Below, one piece after another: positions 26,061 through 35,085 of a stretch of DNA of 64,000 nucleotides. A program made the translations under genes and the position numbers. The notes beneath the pieces were generated by a model. That model ran no database searches and was not told where the DNA came from. It saw only the letters and a program-made list of their open reading frames with translations. The stretch lies in contig JAJTWR010000479.1 in the NCBI GenBank assembly GCA_021613335.1, positions 310,001 through 374,000 on the forward strand. The letters are read 5' to 3'. Source of the stretch: Whitmania pigra. Lineage: Eukaryota; Annelida; Clitellata; Hirudinida; Haemopidae. How positions within the stretch are numbered: position 1 is the first letter of the stretch; each line of letters opens with the position of its first letter.

Positions 26061-27008
26061 ATGTTGTTTATCAAGTTATCTAAGATAGAACGTAAACGTT
26101 TTGCCGTCTTTGTGCTTTGCCTTATTTGTGCAATGAGTACGTGGTTTTTTATGGCTCTTAATAACAAATATCTTTATAGGGTAAATACGCGATTGGTTTA
26201 TAAGAACGAACCATACGGTAAGGCTTTTAAAGCCTTACAACCGGATACGGTGCAGTTGAAAGTAGAGGGTACGGGCTGGCAGCTGCTGTTTGCCAGATTA
26301 CGCATTAACCCGCCCGCTATTGAGATAAGTTTAAAGCCTTTAAACAGCCGTAGTTTTGTATTGCTTTCTGAGCAACTTAATCAAATTAACGAGCAATTAG
26401 AAACTTCTCACAAGGTAAGATCCATTTATCCGGATACTTTATTTTTCGATTTTTCAAGGCGTTTTAGCAAAAAAGCCCCTGTTAAATTGGTATCCGATCT
26501 CAGTTTTGCGCAGCAATATGGTATTTCGGGCCAAATTAAACTTACGCCGACTTATGTGAATATATCAGGTTCGCAAGAAGATCTGGAAAAAATTAAAGAT
26601 TGGGAAACCGATACGTTGAAATTAAAAAATGTGATGAGCAACGTGTCATCGTATCTAAATTTTAAAAAAAATATAAAAAGCAGCGTTAGCGTTTATCCCA
26701 ATCGCGTTGCCGTTTATGTTCCGGTTGATGAGTTTACCGAAAAAACGTTAACCGTTCCGGTTTCTATAATCAATAATCAAGAATATAATGACGTTAAACT
26801 ATATCCTAAAAAGGTTAAAGTAACGTTTATGGTGGCCTTGTCAAGTTATACCCAGTTGGAAGAAGATTTTATTGAAGCGTTTGTGGATTTGAATGAGTGG
26901 AAAATTATGAAACACCAAAAACTTAACGTTAAGTTGCGTTTGTTTCCTGAATATTGTAAATTGGTTAAAACAGACCCTGATAAACTTGATTTTATTGTAA
27001 ATAAGTAA
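26061..27008 (+). CDS. YbbR-domain protein (CdaR-like)
   Basis: A 315-residue protein with one N-terminal membrane anchor (about 14-32) and periplasmic YbbR-type beta repeats (roughly 40-125, 135-215, 220-310). In Firmicutes the YbbR protein CdaR controls the diadenylate cyclase CdaA, but no cyclase gene is adjacent here, so a c-di-AMP link is not supported by context. The neighbours are yajC and coaE; its stop overlaps the coaE ATG as TAATG. Function in Bacteroidota is not known. Family call is based on anchor plus repeated YPDTLFFDF and YPNRVAVYVPV-type strands. Confidence 0.75.
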   Translation: MLFIKLSKIERKRFAVFVLCLICAMSTWFFMALNNKYLYRVNTRLVYKNEPYGKAFKALQPDTVQLKVEGTGWQLLFARLRINPPAIEISLKPLNSRSFVLLSEQLNQINEQLETSHKVRSIYPDTLFFDFSRRFSKKAPVKLVSDLSFAQQYGISGQIKLTPTYVNISGSQEDLEKIKDWETDTLKLKNVMSNVSSYLNFKKNIKSSVSVYPNRVAVYVPVDEFTEKTLTVPVSIINNQEYNDVKLYPKKVKVTFMVALSSYTQLEEDFIEAFVDLNEWKIMKHQKLNVKLRLFPEYCKLVKTDPDKLDFIVNK

Positions 27009-27631
27009 TGTTAAAAGTTGGCATAACCGGAGGAATAGGCAGCGGTAAAACAACGGTTTGTAAGGTTTTTGAAACCTTAGATGTTCCTGTTTTTTATGCC
27101 GATGGGATAGCCAAAGAGATAATGATTACCGACCCGATTTTGAAGAGAAAAGTTTGCGATATATTTGGTGAAGAAAGTTATTTTGTTGACGGTAAACTGA
27201 ACAATAAATACCTTGCGGCTAAGGTTTTTAAAGATCAAAACAAACTTGCCTGTTTAAATAAATTGATTCATCCCGCTGTGTTCAGGGCTTTCGACAAGTG
27301 GCTGATGTCCTTACCCCCAAATACGCCTTACATTTTAAAAGAAGCAGCCTTGTTTTTCGAAAGCGACGCTTATAAAGCGTGCGATAAAAGTATACTGGTA
27401 ACCGCCCCGCTTAATATAAAACTACAACGGGTGATTGCCAGAGACGGACTTACCCAAGAACAAGTTTATGAAAGAATGGATAAACAATTGCCGGATGAAA
27501 AAAAAAGAAAACTGGCTGATTTTTTTATCGACAATACCGAAAATCAATCGGTTATTTTGCAGGTTTTGGCCTTACACCGAGAATTTTTAAAGTTAAGTAA
27601 ATCATCATTTTTGATTTATTGTCGAAAATAA
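27008..27631 (+). CDS. coaE: Dephospho-CoA kinase
   Basis: Last step of coenzyme A synthesis, phosphorylating the 3'-OH of dephospho-CoA. The protein has 207 residues with P-loop GGIGSGKTT (about 8-16), YADGIAKE (family Asp in the CoA-binding motif), LIHPAVF and the lid region VIARDGLTQEQVYERMDKQLP. Length is typical (E. coli 206). It is the last gene of the nusB operon. A weak inverted repeat TAAAGG/CCTTTA (27718-27735) lies in the convergent gap to the ZIP gene but has no T-tract. Confidence 0.95.
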   Translation: MLKVGITGGIGSGKTTVCKVFETLDVPVFYADGIAKEIMITDPILKRKVCDIFGEESYFVDGKLNNKYLAAKVFKDQNKLACLNKLIHPAVFRAFDKWLMSLPPNTPYILKEAALFFESDAYKACDKSILVTAPLNIKLQRVIARDGLTQEQVYERMDKQLPDEKKRKLADFFIDNTENQSVILQVLALHREFLKLSKSSFLIYCRK

Positions 27632-27725
27632 AACAAATTTATCATCGCAAAAACGAGGGTATTGCTGCAAAAACAAATGCAAAATTGTATTTGGGCTTAT
27701 GGAAAAAAAAGAAATTTTAAAGGCT

Positions 27726-28445
27726 TTAACCTTTAGAGGCATAAAACCCAATTAAGGCCGCCAAAATACCCAATAAAATTGCCGTCATCTTTTTAAAATT
27801 GATTTTATGGTTGGCGCTGGATTCAAATAAAATAGTGGTTGAGATGTGAAGAAAAATACCTATTACAATACCCATTATCTTGTTAAAATAAGGTTCCATT
27901 CCATGAATATTTCCATTGCTTAAATTGATGCTGAAATAATATCCAAGGGGAGCCATTAAAGCAAAAACGGCGGCGCATAAAAGTACGGATGAGGCTTTGT
28001 AACGGTTTTGCACTAAAATACCGGTCAGTGAAAATGCCGCCGGAATATGATGTAAAGCAATTCCAAAAATCAATTCGTTATGATGATCTTTGGCCAAAGG
28101 CATACCTTCTAAAAAACCGTGTAAACATAAGCTAACCATAATTCCTAACGGAAAAGCATGGCTGTAGTTATATTTATGGATATGACCGTGCTCAACGCCT
28201 TTAGAAAATTGTTCTAATAAAATCTGAAACAAAAAACCTGTCAGAATAAAAATTCCAATTTCATTTTTATCCCCGCCGCTATAGGCGTCAGGAATGAGGT
28301 GTAGTACGGTAATGGCAAATAAGTAAGAACCGCTAAAAGATAAAATCAGTTTTAAAAACTGAGTTTTATTGTTTTTAACAAAAAAAATAGCAAGCCCCCC
28401 AAAAAAAGCGCAGGAAAAAAGTACTAATAATTTCCAAAACTCCAT
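27726..28445 (-). CDS. ZIP-family divalent metal transporter
   Basis: A 239-residue membrane protein with about seven to eight spans. The ZIP metal-site helices are recognisable: LHLIPDA in an early span, CLHGFLEGMPLA in helix IV and IALHHIPAAFSL in helix V, whose His and Glu residues form the binuclear zinc/iron site. A His-rich loop (GVEHGHIHKYNYSH, about 85-98) lies between them. It imports Zn2+ or related metals by family expectation. Its ATG overlaps the stop of the PAP2 gene by 22 bases; the methyltransferase-PAP2-ZIP run is one operon. No zinc-responsive operator was recognised. Confidence 0.85.
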   Translation of the reverse strand: MEFWKLLVLFSCAFFGGLAIFFVKNNKTQFLKLILSFSGSYLFAITVLHLIPDAYSGGDKNEIGIFILTGFLFQILLEQFSKGVEHGHIHKYNYSHAFPLGIMVSLCLHGFLEGMPLAKDHHNELIFGIALHHIPAAFSLTGILVQNRYKASSVLLCAAVFALMAPLGYYFSINLSNGNIHGMEPYFNKIMGIVIGIFLHISTTILFESSANHKINFKKMTAILLGILAALIGFYASKG

Positions 28446-28999
28446 TTAAAACATTTTTTGTAAATAAACAAAGTAAACAAACTTATTAAAACGCCTAACA
28501 TGGCTCCTGCGATTATATCTGTCGGGTAATGTACTCCCACATAAACTTGCGCAAAGCCGATGACAGCCGCCCAAAAAACGGCAAAAGGCGCAATGGGTTT
28601 CCATCTTTTATAAAACACTCCGATTAAAAAAACGGCAATGGCAAAATGATTGGCGGCGTGCGATGACGGAAAGCTGTATCCTGTTCCGCAGTCAACCCGA
28701 TGAATGATTTGAGAAGACAAAGCCGCCTGGTTACATGGACGTATACGTTTTACGTTTTTTTTTATTAATCGCGAAGAGGTTAAATCGCTTATGGCAAAAG
28801 TGAGCAAAAGCATGCCTATAATAAAATAACCTCTCTTTTTATAAACAACGATGCTGTATATAATAATAAATATGTATAAAGGAAGCCAAAAAACCGGTTT
28901 TCGTAACAGAGGCATCAGAAAATCAAACAAAGCGTTGCTTAGCCCTATATGGATTTTTAAAAAAAGTTCCGAATCAAATTGTTGTATAACATCTGTCAT
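28424..28999 (-). CDS. PAP2-family membrane phosphatase with altered motif 3
   Basis: About 191 residues with five or six spans, of the phosphatidic acid phosphatase type 2 group that removes phosphate from lipid or polyprenyl phosphates at the outer face of the inner membrane. Motif 1 is intact (K-x6-RP in KKNVKRIRPC). Motif 2 is FPSSH (PSGH in most). Motif 3 is AQVYVGVHYPTD, where the usual Ser-Arg is Ala-Gln but the nucleophile His and partner Asp remain. I use the ATG at 28999, which gives an ATGA overlap with the methyltransferase stop; the ATG at 29011 is possible. Lipid substrate unknown. Confidence 0.82.
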   Translation of the reverse strand: MTDVIQQFDSELFLKIHIGLSNALFDFLMPLLRKPVFWLPLYIFIIIYSIVVYKKRGYFIIGMLLLTFAISDLTSSRLIKKNVKRIRPCNQAALSSQIIHRVDCGTGYSFPSSHAANHFAIAVFLIGVFYKRWKPIAPFAVFWAAVIGFAQVYVGVHYPTDIIAGAMLGVLISLFTLFIYKKCFKWSFGNY

Positions 29000-29727
29000 A
29001 TTTTTGCGCATATCATAATCAGTCTGTCGGAAATTAGCTCGTCAAAAGTATTTAAATGATAATCGCCAAAAATATTGGTAATCTGCAAACCTGCATTTTT
29101 CAGCATCCGTTCAAAATCTGTCAGCAAAAAAGCTTGTACCCGCTCTTCAAAAGCATAGGTTTTATGGCGATGTTCAAAGTTAATGTGTTTATATATTTTG
29201 CCTTCGCTAACAAACTTATGCAGGTGAAACTCAATTCCGTCAACCGGTTTAATTTCTTTGCCGGTTAGGTTTTTAATTATTTTTTGGGTATTAAAATAAT
29301 CCAACACTAATTTTCCCTCATAGCATAAACTTCTTCTAAAAGATTTTAATGCGTTTACATGCTCTTTTTCGGTATCAAAATAACCAAAACTCGTAAAAAG
29401 GTTCAACCCAAAGTTGAAATAATTGGCGTAAAACAATTTTCGCATATCATGCACATAAAAACGAAGATTTTTTTGCTCAAATTGCTTGGCATACTGAATG
29501 TTTTGTTCTGATAAATCAATGCCCGTTACATCATAACCTTTTTTATGCAGATATAATGAATGCCTACCCCTGCCGCAGGCAATATCTATAATTTTGGCGT
29601 TTGCTTTTGGCGTTAAAAAAACAGACAGGTTATCAATAAGCAATTCAGCTTCTTCGTCGTTGCGTTGGCTGTATAAAATGTGATAATAAGGAGAATTAAA
29701 CCAATATTGAAACCATTTACGCTGCAT
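28996..29727 (-). CDS. Class I SAM-dependent methyltransferase
   Basis: A 243-residue Rossmann-fold methyltransferase. Motif I is IIDIACGRGRHS (SAM-binding glycines), motif II VTGIDLSEQNI with the acidic residue that binds the ribose hydroxyls, and then a post-I NLFTSFGYF segment. It resembles the small-molecule methyltransferases of the Methyltransf_25 type; substrate unknown. I chose the ATG at 29727. The TTG at 29781 would lie upstream of the predicted -7 box (29759-29766). It is the first gene of an operon with PAP2 and ZIP genes. Confidence 0.8.
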   Translation of the reverse strand: MQRKWFQYWFNSPYYHILYSQRNDEEAELLIDNLSVFLTPKANAKIIDIACGRGRHSLYLHKKGYDVTGIDLSEQNIQYAKQFEQKNLRFYVHDMRKLFYANYFNFGLNLFTSFGYFDTEKEHVNALKSFRRSLCYEGKLVLDYFNTQKIIKNLTGKEIKPVDGIEFHLHKFVSEGKIYKHINFEHRHKTYAFEERVQAFLLTDFERMLKNAGLQITNIFGDYHLNTFDELISDRLIMICAKI

Positions 29728-29758
29728 AACCGGCTGTTTTTTGTATTTCTTATGAATG

Positions 29759-29766
29759 CAAATATA
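29759..29766 (-). promoter_or_regulatory. Candidate -7 element for the methyltransferase operon
   Basis: TATATTTG on the minus strand, perfect TANNTTTG, 31 bases from the ATG at 29727. It excludes the longer TTG reading. Confidence 0.45.
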
Positions 29767-29865
29767 AAGTTTTGCTTTCAAACTGCGTTTGATTTATTAC
29801 TATGGAGTTATCAATATTTTTATTCAAACCAGCCTACCTAAATATAATAAGTGCAAATAAAGTGT

Positions 29866-29873
29866 TAATTTTG
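29866..29873 (+). promoter_or_regulatory. Candidate -7 element for the phosphohexomutase gene
   Basis: TAATTTTG, perfect TANNTTTG, 22 bases before the predicted TTG start. Confidence 0.4.
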
Positions 29874-29895
29874 AAGGTAAAAAAGTAATAAAACA

Positions 29896-31284
29896 TTGAC
29901 TTTAATAAAATCTATTTCAGGAATCAGAGGAACCATTGGGGGTAAAGTTGGCAATGGCTTAACTCCGGTAGACGTAGTGAAATTTACCGCTGCCTACGGC
30001 ATATGGGTAATCAATAAAACGCAGAACAAAAAAATAGTGGTGGGTAGAGATGCGCGCATCTCCGGCGAAATGATAAACAATATAGTGCTGGGAACTTTGC
30101 AGGGCTTAGGCGTGGAGGTGGTGGATTTAGGTTTATGCATCACCCCAACGGTTGAAATCGCCGTGCCTTTAGAAAAAGCGGGAGGCGGAATTATTTTAAC
30201 CGCCAGCCATAATCCCAGGCAATGGAATGCCTTGAAACTTTTAAATGATAAAGGCGAATTTATTAATGATGCCGATGGTAAAGAAGTTTTAGAAATAGCT
30301 GAAAATGCCGATTTCTGTTTTGTTGAAGCAGATCAGCTTGGCAGCGTTGTTAAAAATGACACTTATTTACAAAAACACCTCGATGCCATTTTGGCTTTGC
30401 CTTTGGTTGATGTTGAAGCCATTAGAAAGGCCCGTTTTAAAATAGCTGTTGATGGGGTAAACTCTACCGGCGGTATTTTTGTTCCGGCTTTACTTAAAGT
30501 TTTGGGCGTTGAAACCGTTTATGAAATTTTTTGTGAACCAAACGGATATTTTCCGCATAACCCTGAGCCGCTGCCGGAGCATTTAACTGAAATTGCAAGA
30601 TTAGTGCAGCAAAAAAATGCCGATTTGGGCATAGTAGTAGACCCCGATGTTGACAGACTGTGTTTTATAAACGAAGACGGGTCTATGTTTGGAGAAGAGT
30701 ATACCCTTGTTGCGATAGCTGATTACGTACTAAAAAATACGCCGGGAAACACGGTTTCAAATTTATCGTCAACCAGGGCGTTGCGCGATATTACCGAAAA
30801 AGCGGGTCAGCAATATCATGCGGCGGCCGTAGGAGAGGTTAATGTGGTTAATCAAATGAAAGTTGTTGAGGCCGTTATTGGCGGCGAAGGCAATGGAGGG
30901 ATTATTTATCCGGCCTTACATTATGGCAGAGACGCGCTGGTGGGTATTGCTTTATTTTTAACGCATTTAGCAAAATCAGGCAAATCCATATCAAGTCTCA
31001 GGGCTTCTTATCCATCGTATCATATTTCTAAAAATAAAATTATCTTAACGCCCGAAATGGATATTGACGCTTTATTGAAAACCATCCAAGAAAAATATAA
31101 GCAGCAGCCGCATAGCACCATTGACGGATTGAAGATAGAGTTTGATAAAACATGGATTCATTTACGCCGTTCTAACACAGAACCAATTATTAGAATATAC
31201 AGCGAAGCAGAAAATATAACTACCGCAGAAAATTTAGCCAACAAAATTATTACGGACATAAAAGAGGTTCTCCGCATCGGATAA
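29896..31284 (+). CDS. glmM: Phosphoglucosamine mutase/phosphomannomutase family (GlmM-like)
   Basis: A 462-residue alpha-D-phosphohexomutase, here most like the Bacteroidota GlmM that interconverts glucosamine-6-phosphate and glucosamine-1-phosphate for UDP-GlcNAc synthesis. Domains in order: SGIRGTIGG at the N-terminus, the phosphoserine loop TASHNP (Ser104), the metal loop DPDVDRLCF (about 249-257), the sugar-binding GEGNGG loop and the C-terminal phosphate-binding RRSNTEPIIRIYSEA. No ATG is available near the conserved N-terminus, so TTG at 29896 is the start. Substrate choice between glucosamine and mannose phosphates cannot be fixed from sequence alone. Confidence 0.88.
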   Translation: MTLIKSISGIRGTIGGKVGNGLTPVDVVKFTAAYGIWVINKTQNKKIVVGRDARISGEMINNIVLGTLQGLGVEVVDLGLCITPTVEIAVPLEKAGGGIILTASHNPRQWNALKLLNDKGEFINDADGKEVLEIAENADFCFVEADQLGSVVKNDTYLQKHLDAILALPLVDVEAIRKARFKIAVDGVNSTGGIFVPALLKVLGVETVYEIFCEPNGYFPHNPEPLPEHLTEIARLVQQKNADLGIVVDPDVDRLCFINEDGSMFGEEYTLVAIADYVLKNTPGNTVSNLSSTRALRDITEKAGQQYHAAAVGEVNVVNQMKVVEAVIGGEGNGGIIYPALHYGRDALVGIALFLTHLAKSGKSISSLRASYPSYHISKNKIILTPEMDIDALLKTIQEKYKQQPHSTIDGLKIEFDKTWIHLRRSNTEPIIRIYSEAENITTAENLANKIITDIKEVLRIG

Positions 31285-31288
31285 TTAC

Positions 31289-31296
31289 TACCTTTG
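31289..31296 (+). promoter_or_regulatory. Candidate -7 element for the cysteine desulfurase gene
   Basis: TACCTTTG, perfect TANNTTTG, starting 5 bases after the glmM stop and giving a leader of about 80 nt. Suggests the desulfurase has its own promoter. Confidence 0.4.
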
Positions 31297-31384
31297 CGGT
31301 TGCTTAGTTAACATATGCCGGAGCGATTTAACGATTTGTCGCTTTTTGCGATCGATACAAATTGTCTAATTTTTTTAAAATCTT

Positions 31385-32539
31385 ATGAATAGCAAACGTG
31401 TTTATCTTGATAATGCGGCAACAACGCCTTTGGACCCGGCTGTAATTGCAGAAATGACCAATGTAATGCAAAATTATTACGGAAATCCTTCAGCCATACA
31501 TGCTTTGGGGCGCGAGGTTCGTACTTTGATAGAAAAAGCTCGTAAAACGGTAGCTAATTTAATAAACGCTTCTCCCGCTGAGATATTTTTTACCTCAGGG
31601 GGCACCGAGGCCGATAATATGGCTATTCGTTGTGGTATTTCGGCCTATGGTATTAAACATGCCGTTAGCTCAAAAATAGAACATCATGCAGTAGAGCAAT
31701 TGCTTAATCAATTATTAAAAGAAGGCGTAATTGATAAATTAAGCTATGTAAATGTGGATGCCAAAGGAAATATAGATTATGCTCATTTAGAAGAACTGTT
31801 GGCCGATAACGAACGTAGTTTTGTTTCGTTAATGCACGCTAATAACGAATTGGGAACGCTAACCGATATGCAAAAAGTTGGCGATTTGTGCGAAAAATAC
31901 AATGCCATTTACCATGCTGATACAGTGCAAACTATGGGACATTACCGGCATGATGTTCGTCGGCTCAAGGTGCATTTTTTGGTTTGCGCAGCGCATAAAT
32001 TACATGGGCCGAAAGGGGTGGGTTTTTTGTACGTTAACCATAACGTAAAAATTCCGCCGATGATTTATGGCGGCGCTCAAGAAAGAAATATGCGGGGGGG
32101 GACTGAAAATGTTTACGGTATTGTGGGCCTGGCCAAAGCGTTAGAAATAGCCTACGCCGAAATGGAAGCGCATCAAAACAATATACAGGCGCTTAAAGAT
32201 TACCTGAAAACCAATTTAGAAAAAGAAATTCCCGGTCTTGCTTTTAACGGTGAAACAGCGGCAAATAAAAGTTTGTATACAGTGTTAAACGTTTCATTTC
32301 CCGAAATAGAGACGGCCGATATGTTATTGTTTAATCTGGATATTAATGGTATTTGCGCTTCTGGGGGTAGCGCTTGTTCATCGGGTTCGGGTATGGGTTC
32401 TCATGTGTTAAACGGCATTAAGGCCGATTCAGCCAGACCGTCGGTACGGTTCTCTTTTTCTAAATATACCACTAAAGAAGAACTTGATTATACCATTGAA
32501 AAAGTGAAAATGCTGATGAATCAAAAAGTTACAAATTAG
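31385..32539 (+). CDS. Cysteine desulfurase (NifS/IscS family)
   Basis: A 384-residue PLP enzyme that takes sulfur from cysteine to a persulfide for Fe-S clusters and tRNA thiolation. N-terminal YLDNAATTPLDP, TSGGTEADNMA, HADTVQTMGH and the PLP lysine in CAAHKLHGPKG (about 204) are seen, and the persulfide Cys is in GGSACSSGS (about 330) in the mobile loop. The short loop and overall length fit the class I (IscS/NifS) type. No IscU, HscA or IscR gene is adjacent, so I do not assign iscS versus a dedicated tRNA-thiolation desulfurase. Confidence 0.92.
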   Translation: MNSKRVYLDNAATTPLDPAVIAEMTNVMQNYYGNPSAIHALGREVRTLIEKARKTVANLINASPAEIFFTSGGTEADNMAIRCGISAYGIKHAVSSKIEHHAVEQLLNQLLKEGVIDKLSYVNVDAKGNIDYAHLEELLADNERSFVSLMHANNELGTLTDMQKVGDLCEKYNAIYHADTVQTMGHYRHDVRRLKVHFLVCAAHKLHGPKGVGFLYVNHNVKIPPMIYGGAQERNMRGGTENVYGIVGLAKALEIAYAEMEAHQNNIQALKDYLKTNLEKEIPGLAFNGETAANKSLYTVLNVSFPEIETADMLLFNLDINGICASGGSACSSGSGMGSHVLNGIKADSARPSVRFSFSKYTTKEELDYTIEKVKMLMNQKVTN

Positions 32540-32631
32540 GCGTTTGCCTGTCAACAAATAAAAATGACAGCGTATGCCTGAGAAAGGGGCAATGGTTTTA
32601 CGGTCTTCATCCTCAGGGGAAATCAGATTAC

Positions 32632-33477
32632 TTAATTGTTCATCATTCTGATAAAAGAAGCCAGTTTGGCTTTCATCTGCCTGCGGTCTACAATAAAATC
32701 CAAAAAACCATGTTCTTGTACAAATTCAGAAGTTTGGAATCCTTTGGGTAAATCTTTTTTAATAGTTTCTTTAATTACACGAGGCCCGGCAAAGCCGATA
32801 AGCGCGTTTGGTTCTGCAATATTAATATCGCCCAACATCGCATAAGACGCTGTTACCCCGCCGGTGGTTGGGTCGGTTAATAATGAAATATAAGGAATTT
32901 TGGCTTGCGCCAACAAAGCTAATTTTGCCGATGTTTTTGCCATTTGCATTAATGAAAAAGCAGCTTCCATCATGCGTGCGCCTCCGGATTTGGAAATCAT
33001 TAAAAAAGGTATTTTATTTTTTAAACTGTAATCAATGGAGAGGGAAATTTTTTCGCCTACCACAGACCCCATAGAACCGCCAATAAAACTGAAATCCATG
33101 CAGGCAATTATTATTTTTTGGTCTTCAATTTTACCGTGTGCGGCTCTGATGGCATCTTTTAAGCCGGTTTTAGCAATTGTTTCGGATAAGCGTTCCACAT
33201 AAGGTTTGCTGTCTACAAACGAAAGGGGATCGGCCGACCTTAAATTGGCAAACAACTCGGTAAACTCGTTATTATCAAATAAAATCTGAAAATATTCTTT
33301 AGAACCGATACGTAAGTGATAACCACAGTATTGACAAACGTATTTGTTATCTATCAAGTCGGAGTTATGAAGAGCCTTTTTACAGTTCGGACATTTATTC
33401 CATAAACCGTCAGGCGCTTCTTTTTTTTCTTCAGTGCGGGTATTAATTCCTTTGTTTTCTCTCCTAAACCAAGCCAT
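32632..33477 (-). CDS. accD: Acetyl-CoA carboxylase carboxyltransferase subunit beta
   Basis: The 281-residue beta subunit that, with AccA, moves CO2 from carboxybiotin to acetyl-CoA in fatty acid synthesis. The N-terminal zinc ribbon has Cys29, Cys32, Cys48 and Cys51 (CPNC and CQYC). The crotonase-like core includes [36 protein letters not shown] and IGFAGPRVI. Length matches the family. It stands alone, convergent with the cysteine desulfurase; a small inverted repeat CTGTCA/TGACAG (32548-32570) lies between them without a T-tract. Confidence 0.96.
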   Translation of the reverse strand: MAWFRRENKGINTRTEEKKEAPDGLWNKCPNCKKALHNSDLIDNKYVCQYCGYHLRIGSKEYFQILFDNNEFTELFANLRSADPLSFVDSKPYVERLSETIAKTGLKDAIRAAHGKIEDQKIIIACMDFSFIGGSMGSVVGEKISLSIDYSLKNKIPFLMISKSGGARMMEAAFSLMQMAKTSAKLALLAQAKIPYISLLTDPTTGGVTASYAMLGDINIAEPNALIGFAGPRVIKETIKKDLPKGFQTSEFVQEHGFLDFIVDRRQMKAKLASFIRMMNN

Positions 33478-33620
33478 ACTTAATTTAAATGGAATGCAAA
33501 ATAAACAAAAAATATTTAAACTGCTATCCTAATTTAATATGTAAAATGTAGATTAAAACATTATTATTGGCAATAAAGGTATTGTAAAAAGTTATGCTTT
33601 GTAAAGAATCTCAAATAAGG

Positions 33621-33652
33621 CTTGCGTTGACTGATAGATTTTTTTAAATTTG
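33621..33652 (+). promoter_or_regulatory. Promoter of the aldolase gene
   Basis: -33 CTTG (33621-33624), 20-base spacer, perfect -7 TAAATTTG (33645-33652). The transcript would start about 16 bases before the ATG. Confidence 0.5.
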
Positions 33653-33674
33653 AGTTTATTAAAATAAATGTAAA

Positions 33675-34754
33675 ATGAGTTTAAAAGGCTACAAAGGCGT
33701 AATTTATGGCGCTGCTGTTCAAGAGTTGTTTGAGCGGGCAAAGAAGCATCAATTTGCTTTACCGGCAGTAAATGTTGTTGGCACAAACAGCATCAACGCA
33801 GTTATGGAAACCGCCAAGGCCGTAAATTCTCCGGTTATTATCCAGTTGTCAAATGGCGGAGCCCAGTTTTATGCGGGCAAAGCTCTCAATAATGACAATT
33901 TGCAAGCATGTGTTTTGGGAGCGGTATCGGCCGCTAAGCATGTTCATTTGTTGGCAGAACATTATGAGGTGGCTGTTATTTTACATACCGATCATGCGGC
34001 AAAAAAGTTATTACCATGGATTGACGGTTTATTAGCCTATGGAGAAAAATTTTTTGCAGCGCATGGTAAACCTTTATTTTCTTCGCATATGTTGGATTTA
34101 TCAGAAGAACCCATTGAAGAAAATATGGAAATTTCTGCGCAATACTTAGCCCTTATGAGCAAAATGGAAATGACCATTGAAATTGAATTAGGCGTTACCG
34201 GCGGCGAAGAAGACGGCGTAGATAACAGCAATGTAGACAGCTCCAGATTATATACCCAGCCTAGCGAAGTAGCCTACGCATATCAGCAACTTAGCAAAGT
34301 AAGCGATAGATTTACCGTGGCGGCCGCATTTGGCAATGTACATGGGGTTTATAAACCCGGTAATGTTAAATTACAACCCGTTATTTTGAAAAACTCTCAG
34401 AATTACATCAAAGAAAAATATAATTTAACGGCCGATAAACCGATTAACTTTGTATTCCATGGCGGCTCAGGTTCATCTCAGGCAGAAATCAGAGAAGCAA
34501 TTTCATATGGCGCTATAAAAATGAATATCGATACCGATATGCAATGGGCTTTTTGGGAAGGAGTACTTAATAATTATAAAAAGAATGAGGCTTTTTTACA
34601 AGGTCAGATTGGAAACCCTGAGGGGGATGATAAACCCAATAAAAAATTCTACGATCCGCGCGTTTGGTTGAGAAAAGGAGAAGAAGAATTTGTAAAACGT
34701 TTAACTTTGGCATTTGAAGATTTGAATTGCTTAAATGTAAACGACAAACTTTAA
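33675..34754 (+). CDS. fbaA: Class II fructose-bisphosphate aldolase
   Basis: A 359-residue zinc-dependent aldolase of glycolysis and gluconeogenesis, of the long (type A, E. coli FbaA-like) form. Visible are FALPAVNVVGTNSINA, HTDHAAKK (His104-Asp106-His107, catalytic Asp and zinc His), EIELGVTGGEEDG with the metal-binding Glu, FGNVHGVYKPGNV carrying a zinc His, and FHGGSGSSQAEI, which binds the phosphate and supplies the third zinc His. It has its own promoter and a strong terminator, so it is monocistronic. Confidence 0.96.
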   Translation: MSLKGYKGVIYGAAVQELFERAKKHQFALPAVNVVGTNSINAVMETAKAVNSPVIIQLSNGGAQFYAGKALNNDNLQACVLGAVSAAKHVHLLAEHYEVAVILHTDHAAKKLLPWIDGLLAYGEKFFAAHGKPLFSSHMLDLSEEPIEENMEISAQYLALMSKMEMTIEIELGVTGGEEDGVDNSNVDSSRLYTQPSEVAYAYQQLSKVSDRFTVAAAFGNVHGVYKPGNVKLQPVILKNSQNYIKEKYNLTADKPINFVFHGGSGSSQAEIREAISYGAIKMNIDTDMQWAFWEGVLNNYKKNEAFLQGQIGNPEGDDKPNKKFYDPRVWLRKGEEEFVKRLTLAFEDLNCLNVNDKL

Positions 34755-34773
34755 TACGTCAATCTGAAAATTT

Positions 34774-34805
34774 AAAAAACTGTCTCATTAAGGCAGTTTT
34801 TTTGT
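34774..34805 (+). terminator. Intrinsic terminator after the aldolase gene
   Basis: Stem AAAAAACTGTCT (34774-34785) with AGGCAGTTTTTT (34791-34802), one G-U pair, 5-nt loop CATTA, T-rich 3' arm and tail. Convincing for the plus strand. Confidence 0.85.
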
Positions 34806-35034
34806 TTACGGCCATTATAACCTGCACTTTATTTGATAATAATTATCTGGCTTAACGGCATAATAAAATGACATTACGGAGCGAAACAGGTTGTTTACAT
34901 TTTTACAAAATATCCTTTTTAAGACGATTAAACCTACAAAAATCGTTTTATCTTTAATCAACCATTTTTAAAAAAAGGCCTTACGGTTAACATTTATTTA
35001 ACGCGAGTTTAATATCGTAATATGAATTGTTGAT

Positions 35035-35042
35035 TACTTTTG
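35035..35042 (+). promoter_or_regulatory. Candidate -7 element for the TonB-dependent receptor gene
   Basis: TACTTTTG, perfect TANNTTTG, 43 bases before the ATG; -33 region weak (TTTA). The remaining bases between the aldolase terminator and this box (34806-35034) are AT-rich and show no gene. Confidence 0.4.
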
Positions 35043-35085
35043 CTTTGAATATTTAACATTAGTCGACTTTATTATAAACTTAAGT

